Shown here: one piece after another, positions 6,983-14,560 of the stretch
How positions within the stretch are numbered: the stretch's first letter is position 1
Layout of the letters: the number at the start of each line of letters is the position of its first letter
NCBI GenBank assembly: GCA_900551595.1
Contig: URWR01000004.1
Coordinates: 1-24,416, forward strand
DNA length: 24,416 bases
Source: an uncultured Coriobacteriaceae bacterium
GTDB lineage: Bacteria > Actinomycetota > Coriobacteriia > Coriobacteriales > Atopobiaceae
Reading direction: 5' to 3'
Program-made: the position numbers and the translations under genes
Notes under the pieces: generated by a model
Databases searched by the model: none
What the model was told of the DNA's origin: nothing
The model's input: only the letters and a program-made list of their open reading frames with translations

Positions 6983-7039
6983 GCTGTCCTCCAGCATATT
7001 GCTTGCAGCACGCTTGTATGCGAAAGGTCTACACCGTTT

Positions 7040-7075
7040 TGGGCAAATCTCATGCCATAACACGTGATTTGCCCA
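7040..7075. promoter_or_regulatory. Inverted repeat in the leader of the crp-like/yjjI operon
   Basis: TGGGCAAATC (7040-7049) and GATTTGCCCA (7066-7075) are exact inverted copies separated by 16 bases. They lie 58-93 bases before the regulator's start codon, downstream of the predicted promoter. They could be two operator half-sites or an mRNA hairpin. Confidence 0.6.
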
Positions 7076-7104
7076 CATTTTAAGGAGATGAAAGGGGACT
7101 TTCG

Positions 7105-7118
7105 AGGACATATGTCCT
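7105..7118. promoter_or_regulatory. Perfect 14-nt palindrome, candidate operator
   Basis: AGGACATATGTCCT is fully self-complementary and lies a few bases downstream of the predicted -10 of the minus-strand operon, that is, over the expected transcription start. This is a repressor-like position. The Crp-like regulator encoded immediately downstream is the obvious candidate ligand, though that is inference. Confidence 0.5.
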
Positions 7119-7128
7119 GAAAAAATAA

Positions 7129-7157
7129 TAAATATTCAACTTTGTGATGAAAGGCAA
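7129..7157 (-). promoter_or_regulatory. Candidate promoter of the crp-like/yjjI/yjjW operon
   Basis: On the minus strand TTGCCT (7152-7157) and TATTTA (7129-7134) are separated by exactly 17 bases. The start would fall near 7122 and leave a leader of about 140 bases containing both inverted repeats. Confidence 0.4.
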
Positions 7158-7204
7158 TATTTTATCGGCGAATGGTATGCCAACGAGTTTGATAAGAGCA
7201 GCTT

Positions 7205-7240
7205 AAAGAAAAACCGGCCGCACCAGGGGGCGCAGCCGGT
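7205..7240 (-). terminator. Terminator of psuG (minus strand)
   Basis: A 12-bp stem (7229-7240 with 7213-7224, two G-U pairs) with a 4-base loop, followed on the minus strand by a T-rich run (complement of 7205-7212). It lies 30 bases after the psuG stop. Confidence 0.88.
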
Positions 7241-7269
7241 GAAACGAGCAACTATAAAGAGGCGATCAT

Positions 7270-8199
7270 TTACTGCTCAATGGCACGAAGTGCGACAGCA
7301 GTCTTTGCGCCAAGGGCAACATTGTTAAAGACGAGCTGGATGTTTGAATCGAGAGAATCGCCACCAGTCAGCTCAGAGACCTTAGCAAGCAAGAATGGCG
7401 TGGTTTCCTTGCCGTGGATGCCCTGCTCTTCAGCTTCAGCAATAGCCTGATCAATAGCAGCATCGATGGTGGCCTTGTCCATCGAATACTCTTCAGGAAT
7501 AGGATTGCCAACGAGTACGCCGCCCTTGAGGCCCATCTCACGCTTGGTGTGGAAGATCTGAGCAAGCTCTTCGGGGGTGTCGACGCGATAGTCTACCGAG
7601 AAGCCCGAGTGACGGGTATAGAAGGCAGGGAGCTCTTCGGTCTGATAACCAAGAACAGGTACGCCGCGCGTCTCGAGGAATTCAAGGGTGAGACCAAGAT
7701 CGAGAATGGATTTTGCGCCAGCGCAAATGACCATTACAGGAGTATTGGCAAGCTCTTCGAGGTCAGCAGAGATGTCCATGGTGGTTTCGGCGCCACGATG
7801 AACGCCGCCAATGCCACCGGTAGCGAAGACCTCAATGCCTGCCATATGAGCAATGATCATCGTTGTGGTAACAGTGGTGGCTCCGTCCATGCCACGGGAG
7901 CACAAAACTGCCAGGTCGCGACGAGAGGCCTTGGTTACGTCATGGCCCTTCTTGCCGAGATAGTCGATCTCTTCTGGTGAGAGGCCTACACGCAAACGTC
8001 CGCCAATAACAGCAATGGTGGCAGGAATTGCGCCATTATCACGGATAATCTGCTCAACCTTAAGAGCGGTCTCCTTATTCTGCGGATAGGGCATGCCGTG
8101 AGAAATAATGGTGGATTCAAGTGCGACGACTGGCTTACCTTCGTCAAGTGCCTGCTGAACCTCGGGAGAGATGTCGAGGAACTTGTTGAGATTCTGCAT
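7270..8199 (-). CDS. psuG: Pseudouridine-5'-phosphate glycosidase
   Basis: A 309-residue PsuG/IndA-family enzyme that breaks the C-C bond of pseudouridine 5'-phosphate to give uracil and ribose 5-phosphate. Family hallmarks are ALESTIISHGMPYPQN (26-41) with Glu28, DVTKASRRDL (87-96) with the Schiff-base lysine Lys90, FATGGIGGVHRG (125-136), the acidic metal site around Asp142/Asp146, and GAKSILD with Lys163. The spacing of Glu28, Lys90 and Lys163 matches E. coli PsuG with a constant offset of three. Length is normal. AAGGAG precedes the ATG at the usual distance. It follows the PfkB-like kinase by 89 bases on the same strand and ends at a strong terminator, which gives a two-gene pseudouridine salvage unit. 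Confidence 0.95.
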   Translation of the reverse strand: MQNLNKFLDISPEVQQALDEGKPVVALESTIISHGMPYPQNKETALKVEQIIRDNGAIPATIAVIGGRLRVGLSPEEIDYLGKKGHDVTKASRRDLAVLCSRGMDGATTVTTTMIIAHMAGIEVFATGGIGGVHRGAETTMDISADLEELANTPVMVICAGAKSILDLGLTLEFLETRGVPVLGYQTEELPAFYTRHSGFSVDYRVDTPEELAQIFHTKREMGLKGGVLVGNPIPEEYSMDKATIDAAIDQAIAEAEEQGIHGKETTPFLLAKVSELTGGDSLDSNIQLVFNNVALGAKTAVALRAIEQ

Positions 8200-8254
8200 T
8201 GGTACTCCTTCCGTCAGGCCGTTACTCGGCCATGTTTACTCACATACTATGCTG

Positions 8255-8276
8255 CAGTCTTTACTAATAAAGACTG
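8255..8276. promoter_or_regulatory. Perfect inverted repeat between the kinase and psuG
   Basis: CAGTCTTTA-CTAA-TAAAGACTG: 9 bp each side of a 4-base centre. There is no T-tract on either strand, so it is not a simple terminator. It may be an operator for the winged-helix part of the upstream kinase or an mRNA processing or stability hairpin. Confidence 0.5.
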
Positions 8277-8288
8277 TTGCTGACAACA

Positions 8289-9383
8289 TTAATCCTGATG
8301 CGCATGGGCAATGCGCTCACGCACCTTATCTGCGGTTATCTCAGTATTGATCGTAGCGGCAGATTCCACAGCAAGAGAAGAGGTGGCAAGTCCGGCAAGA
8401 CCCTGTGCCCTCAGACCTTCTCCTTCAAGGGCAGACCATGCGATAGCTGCCATCATGGAATCCCCGGCACCGGTTGCATTGACAACGTTGCTTGGCATGA
8501 TGGGAAGCAGTATTTGCTGCTCATGATCGGCGCAGAGAAGACCGCGGGTATCGAGGGAGATAAATACTTGCTGAAGCCCGGTATCGAGCAATTTGTTTGC
8601 AGCAAGCCTGAGAGACTCTTCGTCATGAATGGCAATACCAGAGAGCACTTCAGCTTCGAGTCTATTGGGCTTAAGCGTGTGAAAACGCCCTAGAGCTCCG
8701 CGTAGTTTAGGTGCCTTGGCGGTGGAAACCGGATCGCAGTACAAAGGTGTTGTTACGTGCTCAGCAAGCCAACGTAGTGTTTCGGCAGGAATATTAGTGT
8801 CTACAACACAAATGGCGGCACGTTCGATGAGATCGAGCTTTCGCTCAAGTAGCTGAGGAACAAGTTTGTCATAAATGCCCATATCGGAGATGGCGAGTTC
8901 CATATCACCAGTCTCATCCATGATGAACAAATAGGTACTCGTGGCCTCTCCGGGAATGGTAATGGAATCAGTGACATCGATTCCTACTGCTCGGCAGCTC
9001 TCTTGCAGCTCGCGTGCATGACCGTCATCTCCGAAGGCTGAGATGAAATGAACATCACAGCCAAGGAGTGCCATGTTGTGAGCAATATTGCGTCCTGCAC
9101 CGCCAGGGGAAAGGCGTACTGTTCCAGGATTAGAGTCGCGTGCTACCAAAGCTCGCTGTGGTTTTCCAGCAATGTCCATATTGGCGCCACCGATAACAAC
9201 CGCATATGGCTTTTCTGAGAGCACGTACTGGCGCCCAAGAATTGCACCTTTACGCATGAGGTTAGAGATGTGAACAGCAACGGAAGAGCGAGAGATTTGC
9301 GCGCGGTCTGCAATCTCTTTTTGGGTAATGGAAGGATTTTCGCGAATCCATTCGAGGATTTGGCGCTCGCGCTCCGTGACCAT
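8289..9383 (-). CDS. Winged-helix/PfkB-kinase fusion, probable pseudouridine kinase
   Basis: A 364-residue protein with an N-terminal MarR/AsnC-like winged helix (about 1-55, recognition helix around SRSSVAVHISNLMRKG) joined to a PfkB-family sugar/nucleoside kinase (about 60-360). Kinase motifs are GGANMD (65-70), SPGGAGRN (92-99), LKPNRLEAE (237-245) and the anion-hole/catalytic NATGAGDS with Asp308. Adjacency to psuG makes pseudouridine the likely substrate (PsuK role). HTH-PfkB fusions are known, for example YeiI of E. coli, so fusion itself is not new. The DNA-binding domain suggests that it also regulates its own operon; the inverted repeats at 9413-9451, just upstream, are candidate targets. 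The ATG is preceded by GGAGGT. Alternative substrates such as other nucleosides cannot be excluded. Confidence 0.9.
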   Translation of the reverse strand: MVTERERQILEWIRENPSITQKEIADRAQISRSSVAVHISNLMRKGAILGRQYVLSEKPYAVVIGGANMDIAGKPQRALVARDSNPGTVRLSPGGAGRNIAHNMALLGCDVHFISAFGDDGHARELQESCRAVGIDVTDSITIPGEATSTYLFIMDETGDMELAISDMGIYDKLVPQLLERKLDLIERAAICVVDTNIPAETLRWLAEHVTTPLYCDPVSTAKAPKLRGALGRFHTLKPNRLEAEVLSGIAIHDEESLRLAANKLLDTGLQQVFISLDTRGLLCADHEQQILLPIMPSNVVNATGAGDSMMAAIAWSALEGEGLRAQGLAGLATSSLAVESAATINTEITADKVRERIAHAHQD

Positions 9384-9412
9384 TTTTACCTCCGTTGCGA
9401 AAAGTAGTCATT

Positions 9413-9451
9413 TGTTTGTAGCAAACATTTATTAAGAAAAGTAAATGTTTG
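9413..9451. promoter_or_regulatory. Operator-like inverted repeats upstream of the HTH-kinase gene
   Basis: CAAACATTTA (9422-9431) and TAAATGTTTG (9442-9451) are perfect inverted copies with a 10-base spacer. A third half-site TGTTTG (9413-9418) forms TGTTTG-TAG-CAAACA with the first. The array starts 30 bases upstream of the kinase start codon, where an autoregulatory operator is expected. Confidence 0.6.
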
Positions 9452-9670
9452 TCTATGTCTTGCGCTGATTTTACGAAATTGAATTAGGTCTGTAAAGCAC
9501 AATTTCAAATTTCTTAAAACTGAAATAAATACCAGGAAATAAGCTATGCCAACAGGTGTTCAGAAAAAAGAGAAAAATGCAATTCGGAGGTTTCAAATAA
9601 AGCGTCCGTTCACGGAATAAGAAGTGCCATTCGGAGAACTGGATTACTTTCTCTTGTGGTAATGAACCGA

Positions 9671-9699
9671 TTGGACGTTTAGAGTGCCCGAAATATTCC
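9671..9699 (+). promoter_or_regulatory. Candidate promoter for the deoB operon
   Basis: TTGGAC (9671-9676), a 17-base spacer and TATTCC (9694-9699) resemble a primary-sigma promoter 87 bases before deoB. The -10 is imperfect, so this is tentative. Confidence 0.3.
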
Positions 9700-9785
9700 C
9701 TCCAGAGAGCTAAACAATTCTTTAGAATAGACAAGTGATAGTTCGAAGGATCGGATGGCCGCGAAATAAAGAAGAGGTGAGATGA

Positions 9786-10982
9786 ATGGGGAACCCCAAG
9801 CGAGTTTTTCTCATCGTCCTTGATAGCTTTGGTATAGGCGCGGAACCGGATGCTGCAGATTATGGTGACGAGGGAAGCAATACACTTTGCGCTTGTGCCA
9901 CAAGCGGCAAGCTTGTTATTCCTCATATGACAGAGCTTGGCTTGCTCAATATCGACGGCGCACTTGAGAGTCCCTATGATGTGGATCTCACTCCTGCCAA
10001 GGACCCCAAGGGGGCATATGCACGTCTGCAGGAAGCTTCAAAGGGTAAAGATACAACCGTCGGCCATTGGGAGATGGCGGGTGTAATTTCGCCACGCAAG
10101 TTCCCAACGTATCCAGATGGTTTCCCCGCAGAGGTTATTGAGGCATTTGAGCGCGAGACAGGTCGTGGCGTGCTCTGCAATAAGCCTTATTCCGGTACTG
10201 ATGTGATTCGCGACTATGGCGAAGAACATATGAAAACGGGCGACCTGATTGTATATACCTCAGCAGATAGCGTATTCCAGATTGCTGCTCATGAGGATAT
10301 TGTCCCAGTTGAACAGCTTTATGAATACTGCAAGATTGCTCGTTCCATTCTAACGGGTGAACATGGTGTAGCGCGCGTTATCGCCCGCCCATTTGTGGGT
10401 GAGCCTGGTAATTTTACGCGTACTTCTCGCCGACACGATTTCTCGTTGGAACCCACGGGCACAACGATGCTCGATGTTCTTTTGGACGCGGGCTATGACG
10501 TTTTGTCTGTAGGCAAGATCTACGACATCTTTGCTCATCGCGGTATTACTGATTTTGTGTTTACGTCCGGAAACGCCGAAGGCATTGATCACACTATTGA
10601 GCGGCTTGATCGTGATTTTAATGGCCTGTGCTTCACCAATCTCGTAGATTTTGACATGGTGTATGGCCATCGTAATGATCCTGATGGATATGCAACGGCG
10701 CTTTCATACTTTGACTCAAAGCTTCCGGAGATTTGCGCTGGATTGCGAGAGAATGACCTGCTCATGATTACCGCCGACCATGGTTGTGACCCGGTAACGC
10801 CTTCAACAGATCATTCTCGTGAATATGTGCCGTGGCTCATATATGGTCAGCACGTACGTCCGGGAGTGAATTTGGGCACCCGCCCAACATTTGCTGATGT
10901 AGCCGAAACAATTTTGGACTATCTTGGTGCGCCAGCACTTGGGGTTGGTACGTCTCATGTACGTGAAATAGTGGAGGAGTAA
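9786..10982 (+). CDS. deoB: Phosphopentomutase
   Basis: A 398-residue phosphopentomutase of the alkaline phosphatase superfamily, converting (deoxy)ribose 1-phosphate into the 5-phosphate so that sugars released from nucleosides enter central metabolism. Metal-binding motifs are seen at the N-terminus (VLDSFGIG with Asp13) and C-terminus (ITADHGCDPVTPSTDHSREY). The phosphorylated threonine lies in KGKDTTVGHWE (about Thr90). Length matches bacterial DeoB. The ATG at 9786 is preceded by AAGAGGTGAG. The ATG at 9782 is in another frame. It is the first gene of the nucleoside locus, with deoD starting 3 bases after its stop and the deoD ribosome binding site inside its last codons, implying translational coupling. 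Confidence 0.96.
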   Translation: MGNPKRVFLIVLDSFGIGAEPDAADYGDEGSNTLCACATSGKLVIPHMTELGLLNIDGALESPYDVDLTPAKDPKGAYARLQEASKGKDTTVGHWEMAGVISPRKFPTYPDGFPAEVIEAFERETGRGVLCNKPYSGTDVIRDYGEEHMKTGDLIVYTSADSVFQIAAHEDIVPVEQLYEYCKIARSILTGEHGVARVIARPFVGEPGNFTRTSRRHDFSLEPTGTTMLDVLLDAGYDVLSVGKIYDIFAHRGITDFVFTSGNAEGIDHTIERLDRDFNGLCFTNLVDFDMVYGHRNDPDGYATALSYFDSKLPEICAGLRENDLLMITADHGCDPVTPSTDHSREYVPWLIYGQHVRPGVNLGTRPTFADVAETILDYLGAPALGVGTSHVREIVEE

Positions 10983-10985
10983 TTT

Positions 10986-11705
10986 ATGGCAACTACACCC
11001 ACTCCGCACAATGCGGCCACAGAGGGACAGATTGCAAAAACGGTACTTATGCCAGGCGATCCTCTGCGCGCTCAATTTATTGCTGAGAATTACCTTGAGG
11101 ATGCCGAGTGCTTCAATACGGTGCGCAATATGTTTGGCTACACCGGCACCTATCATGGTGAGCGCGTTTCAGTAATGGGCTCCGGTATGGGCATTCCTTC
11201 AATCGCAATTTATTCGTATGAGCTTTATAACTTCTACGATGTGGATGCGATTATTCGTATTGGTACGGCTGGTGGTCTGGCAGAAGATGTAGAGCTGCGC
11301 GATGTAGTTATCGGTATGGGTGCTTGCACCGATTCTAACTATGCCGCTCAGTTTGAGCTACCAGGCACTATTGCACCTATCGCAAGCTGGGATTTATTGC
11401 GTCGTGCGACGCAGGCTGCTGAAAAGATTAACGTGCCTTATAAGGTCGGAAATATTCTATCATCAGATGTGTTTTATGCTGATCCTGAGGTCTCACGCAA
11501 ATGGGCAAACATGGGCGTATTGGCCGTGGAAATGGAGTCTGCTGCACTGTATCTGAATGCTATGAAGGCTCACAAGCAAGCGCTCTGCCTGCTTACCATT
11601 TCTGACCTTCCCCTTGTGGGTGAGTCACTACCAGCTGGAGAGCGTCAAACATCGTTCACCCAGATGATGGAAGTTGCTCTCGAGCTTGCAACAATAAGTG
11701 AATAA
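10986..11705 (+). CDS. deoD: Purine nucleoside phosphorylase (DeoD type)
   Basis: A 239-residue hexamer-type phosphorylase that splits purine (deoxy)nucleosides with phosphate to free base and (deoxy)ribose 1-phosphate. Seen are the conserved His8 near the N-terminus, the phosphate-binding PGDPLRA (23-29), RIGTAGG (91-97), the ribose-contacting VEMESA (181-186) with Met183-Glu184, and the catalytic Asp207 in TISDLPL. Length fits the DeoD class (about 235-239) rather than the larger trimeric class. GGAGGAG lies at the end of deoB. Its sugar phosphate product is the substrate of the adjacent mutase. Confidence 0.96.
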   Translation: MATTPTPHNAATEGQIAKTVLMPGDPLRAQFIAENYLEDAECFNTVRNMFGYTGTYHGERVSVMGSGMGIPSIAIYSYELYNFYDVDAIIRIGTAGGLAEDVELRDVVIGMGACTDSNYAAQFELPGTIAPIASWDLLRRATQAAEKINVPYKVGNILSSDVFYADPEVSRKWANMGVLAVEMESAALYLNAMKAHKQALCLLTISDLPLVGESLPAGERQTSFTQMMEVALELATISE

Positions 11706-11823
11706 TAATAGAAGTTGTTTATGGTGCGAGCTTTTGGCTCGTGTGGAGAGGACGGGACGACCTGTCTTCAAGGAGGGGGGCCGCGCACGACGCGGATGCC
11801 GGAAAGAGTAAGGAGTGTGCGTT
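11706..11823 (+). other. Structured 118-base leader before the BMP lipoprotein gene
   Basis: The gap contains a CGAGC-TTTTG-GCTCG hairpin (about 11728-11743), G-rich purine runs and a CCGCG-CACGA-CGCGG hairpin (about 11782-11796), but no T-tract that would make a terminator. I do not recognise a known riboswitch consensus. It may be a leader affecting mRNA stability or expression of the highly expressed binding protein. Confidence 0.35.
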
Positions 11824-12885
11824 ATGGGATATCTCAAGAACGTGTCACGTCGCGGGTTCGTGAAGGGCGCTGGCGTTGCTGCTCCTGCCGCAACGATGGC
11901 TGGTCTTGCGGGTTGCAGTGGCGGAGACTCAGGTTCCGCTTCTGGTGATAGCGTCAAAATTGAGATGGTTACCGATACCGGCGGCGTAAACGACCAGTCC
12001 TTCAACCAGCTTGCTTGGGCAGGCCTTCAGCAGCTTGGCGAGGAGAACGGCTGGGAGGTTGGCTATCTTGAGTCCACTCAGGAAGCAGACTATGCCCCCA
12101 ACCTTGATCGTTGCGTAGACGATGGCTGCGCTCTTATCTGGGGCGTTGGATTTGCAATGGCAGACGCTATCGCTACTTGCGCTCAGACCAACCCTGATAT
12201 TAAGTTCGCCATTATCGACAACGCGAACCCCTCTGATGCAGAGAACATCGTAGGCGTTCAGTTCCGTGCTCAGGAGCCTTCGTTTATCGTTGGTTATATC
12301 GGTGCTTCGTTCTCTAAGACAGGCAATGTTGGTTATGTTGGCGGCATTTCCTCTGACGTTATCGACCAGTTCGAGTATGGCTACAAGGCCGGTGTTGCCT
12401 ATGCCAACTCCGTAAACGGCACGAACGTCCAGGTTCAGGCCCAGTATGCCGAGTCCTTCTCCGACTCTGCCCGTGGCAAGGCTATCGCTCAGTCCATGTT
12501 CTCCAATGGCTGCGACGTTGTCTTCCATGCAGCAGGTGGCACCGGCACCGGCGTTATTGAGGCTGCTGCCGAGGCTGGTAAATATGCTATTGGCGTTGAT
12601 ATGGACCAGAATCACCTCGCGCCCGAGAATGTCATTACCTCTGCACTTAAGCGCGTCAACGTAGCTGTTGTTGATGTTTCTAACCAGATTATTAACGGCG
12701 AGCTTGCAGATCCTAACGTCACACTCGGCCTTACTGAGGACTGCGTTGGCATTCCTGAGGATCACGCTCTGTATGGTGATGAAATTTACAACGCCGCGAT
12801 GGAGATCGAAGAGCAGATTAAGAATGGCGACATCGTTCCGCCGGCAAATGAGGAAGAGTACAACACGTACGTAGCCTCCCTGTAA
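11824..12885 (+). CDS. BMP-family nucleoside-binding lipoprotein with Tat-type signal
   Basis: A 353-residue basic membrane protein (BMP/PnrA-like) substrate-binding lipoprotein feeding the ABC transporter downstream; family members bind nucleosides outside the membrane. The N-terminus has a twin-arginine motif, SRRGFVK (8-14), a short hydrophobic stretch and a lipobox LAGC with Cys31 as the lipidated residue, so it is probably exported folded through the Tat route and anchored. The mature part begins with the BMP signature region TDTGGVNDQSFNQ. The start at 11824 has AAGGAG 8 bases upstream; an in-frame ATG at 11815 lies too close to that site. It is the expected first component of a binding protein-ATPase-permease-permease set, in an operon with nucleoside catabolic genes. 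Confidence 0.93.
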   Translation: MGYLKNVSRRGFVKGAGVAAPAATMAGLAGCSGGDSGSASGDSVKIEMVTDTGGVNDQSFNQLAWAGLQQLGEENGWEVGYLESTQEADYAPNLDRCVDDGCALIWGVGFAMADAIATCAQTNPDIKFAIIDNANPSDAENIVGVQFRAQEPSFIVGYIGASFSKTGNVGYVGGISSDVIDQFEYGYKAGVAYANSVNGTNVQVQAQYAESFSDSARGKAIAQSMFSNGCDVVFHAAGGTGTGVIEAAAEAGKYAIGVDMDQNHLAPENVITSALKRVNVAVVDVSNQIINGELADPNVTLGLTEDCVGIPEDHALYGDEIYNAAMEIEEQIKNGDIVPPANEEEYNTYVASL

Positions 12886-12968
12886 GCTTTACGGCTGTAG
12901 TGCCGCTGCGACGGTCCCGTCACGCTCGCTGCGGTTAACAATTTAAAGTTGGGCATTGAGCTCGGGCG

Positions 12969-12999
12969 TCGGGGGACACCTTATATAGGGGTCCCCCGA
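12969..12999 (+). terminator. Stable hairpin between binding protein and ABC ATPase genes
   Basis: TCGGGGGAC (12969-12977) pairs perfectly with GTCCCCCGA (12991-12999), with extra CC/GG pairing inside. No strong T-tract follows. Such hairpins commonly stabilise the upstream mRNA or partially attenuate transcription, so that binding protein exceeds ATPase. Confidence 0.55.
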
Positions 13000-13030
13000 T
13001 TGCTAAAGACTAGTGAGAGGGAGGTGGCAC

Positions 13031-14560
13031 ATGGAAGTAAGCTCTGAATATGCAGTTCAGATGCACGGGATTACCAAGACATTTGGATCTTTCAAAGCTC
13101 TTGATAAGGTCCAGCTCGATGTAAAGAAGCAAACAATCCATGCCATCTTGGGGGAGAACGGAGCGGGTAAAAGTACGCTCATGAACGTCCTTTATGGCCT
13201 TTATCAGGCCGATGAGGGCGAAATCTACCTCAATGGTGAGAAGGTGAATATCTCAAATCCAACCGAGGCGATTAAACATGGCATCGGTATGGTCCACCAG
13301 CACTTTATGCTTGTTGAGAATTTCACCGTAACTGAGAACATTGTTCTTGGCGATGAGGTTTGTGGTGCAGCGGGAATCTTGGATCCCAAACGTGCACGCG
13401 AAGAAGTGACCAAAATCGTCGAGGAATATGGTCTCGAAGTTGATCCCGATGCCAAGATTGAAGATATTTCAGTAGGCATGCAGCAGCGTGTAGAAATTCT
13501 CAAGGTTCTCTACCGCGGAGCTGAAACACTTATTCTCGATGAGCCTACGGCAGTGCTTACACCGCAGGAGATCGAGAAGCTTATCGAGATCATGCATGAC
13601 CTTGTACGTAAGGGTAAGACGATCATTATCATTACGCACAAGCTCAAGGAGATTATGTCATCGGCTGACGTGTGCACCATTATTCGCCGTGGCGTATATA
13701 TGGGTACGGTAAATGTCTCTGAGACCAACGAAGAGGAGCTTGCCTCCAAGATGGTTGGTCGTCATGTTGAGTTTGTTGTTGAAAAAGCACCAGCTCATCC
13801 GGGCAAGCTCGTACTTTCAATTGATGATCTGCATGTAAAAGATGACCGAGGCATTGAGAAGGTCCGCGGTCTTTCTCTGCAAGTTCATGCAGGCGAAATT
13901 GTAGGCATTGCCGGTATTGACGGTAATGGTCAGGATGAACTTGCAAATGCGCTTGATGGCCTTACTAAGGTAGAGTCAGGCACAATTTCTATCAACGGCA
14001 CTGAGATTCAGAACACTTCAATTAAAAATGTTCTGAATCACTCAGTAGCTACCATTCCTGCTGACCGTCAGCGTTGGGGTATGGTCTTACCCTTTACCGT
14101 GGCTGAGAACATGGTGCTCGATACGCACGATGAAGAGCGTTTTGGTAAAGGCATTAAGCTCGATTACGACGCCATGCGTGCATTTACGCGTGAGCTTATT
14201 AAGGAATACGACATCCGTCCCGATGATTGCGAAGATCATGAAGCGGGTGGACTCTCCGGCGGTAACCAGCAGAAGGCCATTATTGCTCGTGAAGTTTCTC
14301 GTGAGCCGGATCTTCTGGTGGCTATCCAACCAACACGCGGCCTGGACGTTGGCGCTATCGAATTCGTACATAAGGCGCTTGTGCGCGAGCGTGACCGCGG
14401 TGCAGCAATTCTGCTCATTTCACTTGAGCTTGACGAGGTCATGAGCGTGTCGGACAGAATTGAAGTTATCTATGACGGAGCTATTGCAGGCTCGTTTAAA
14501 CAAGGCGAGGTTGATGAGCAGCAAATCGGTCTCCTTATGGCTGGAGGTGGTAGCAAATGA
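13031..14560 (+). CDS. Nucleoside ABC transporter ATP-binding protein (two ABC domains)
   Basis: A 509-residue RbsA/NupA-like ATPase with two fused nucleotide-binding domains that powers nucleoside uptake. The N-terminal domain is complete: Walker A GENGAGKST (41-49), signature ISVGMQQR (146-153), Walker B LILDEP (167-172). In the C-terminal domain the Walker A is degenerate (GIDGNGQDE, 295-303), the signature LSGGNQQ (408-414) is intact, and the Walker B ends AIQPTRGLD, so the usual Asp-Glu pair is replaced; this asymmetry is normal in the family. The ATG at 13031 with GGGAGGTGG in front is preferred to a GTG at 13015. Its stop overlaps the next start by 4 bases (ATGA), so ATPase and permease are translationally coupled. 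Confidence 0.95.
   Translation: MEVSSEYAVQMHGITKTFGSFKALDKVQLDVKKQTIHAILGENGAGKSTLMNVLYGLYQADEGEIYLNGEKVNISNPTEAIKHGIGMVHQHFMLVENFTVTENIVLGDEVCGAAGILDPKRAREEVTKIVEEYGLEVDPDAKIEDISVGMQQRVEILKVLYRGAETLILDEPTAVLTPQEIEKLIEIMHDLVRKGKTIIIITHKLKEIMSSADVCTIIRRGVYMGTVNVSETNEEELASKMVGRHVEFVVEKAPAHPGKLVLSIDDLHVKDDRGIEKVRGLSLQVHAGEIVGIAGIDGNGQDELANALDGLTKVESGTISINGTEIQNTSIKNVLNHSVATIPADRQRWGMVLPFTVAENMVLDTHDEERFGKGIKLDYDAMRAFTRELIKEYDIRPDDCEDHEAGGLSGGNQQKAIIAREVSREPDLLVAIQPTRGLDVGAIEFVHKALVRERDRGAAILLISLELDEVMSVSDRIEVIYDGAIAGSFKQGEVDEQQIGLLMAGGGSK

Larger units (their letters stand above)
9384..9785. other. Divergent intergenic region between the HTH-kinase and deoB
   Basis: This AT-rich 402-base region separates the minus-strand pseudouridine operon from the plus-strand nucleoside operon and should contain both promoters. 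Besides the operator-like cluster near 9413-9451, it holds an inverted repeat GAAATTG/CAATTTC (9475-9481 and 9500-9506), a direct repeat ATTCGGAG at 9582-9589 and 9629-9636 (47 bases apart), and ATTCT-TT-AGAAT at 9717-9728. No gene-like frame with a ribosome binding site was found. Confidence 0.6.

Noticed and set aside
6983..7111. 43-residue N-terminal extension of the Crp-like regulator, including CPKRC that could hint at an FNR cluster
   Set aside because: The upstream ATG lacks a ribosome binding site and lies in a palindrome within the predicted leader, while the start at 6982 has GGAGGA. The cysteine spacing does not match FNR.
11929..12765. 278-codon minus-strand frame opposite the BMP lipoprotein
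   Set aside because: Antisense shadow; the sense frame has a signal peptide and family motifs.
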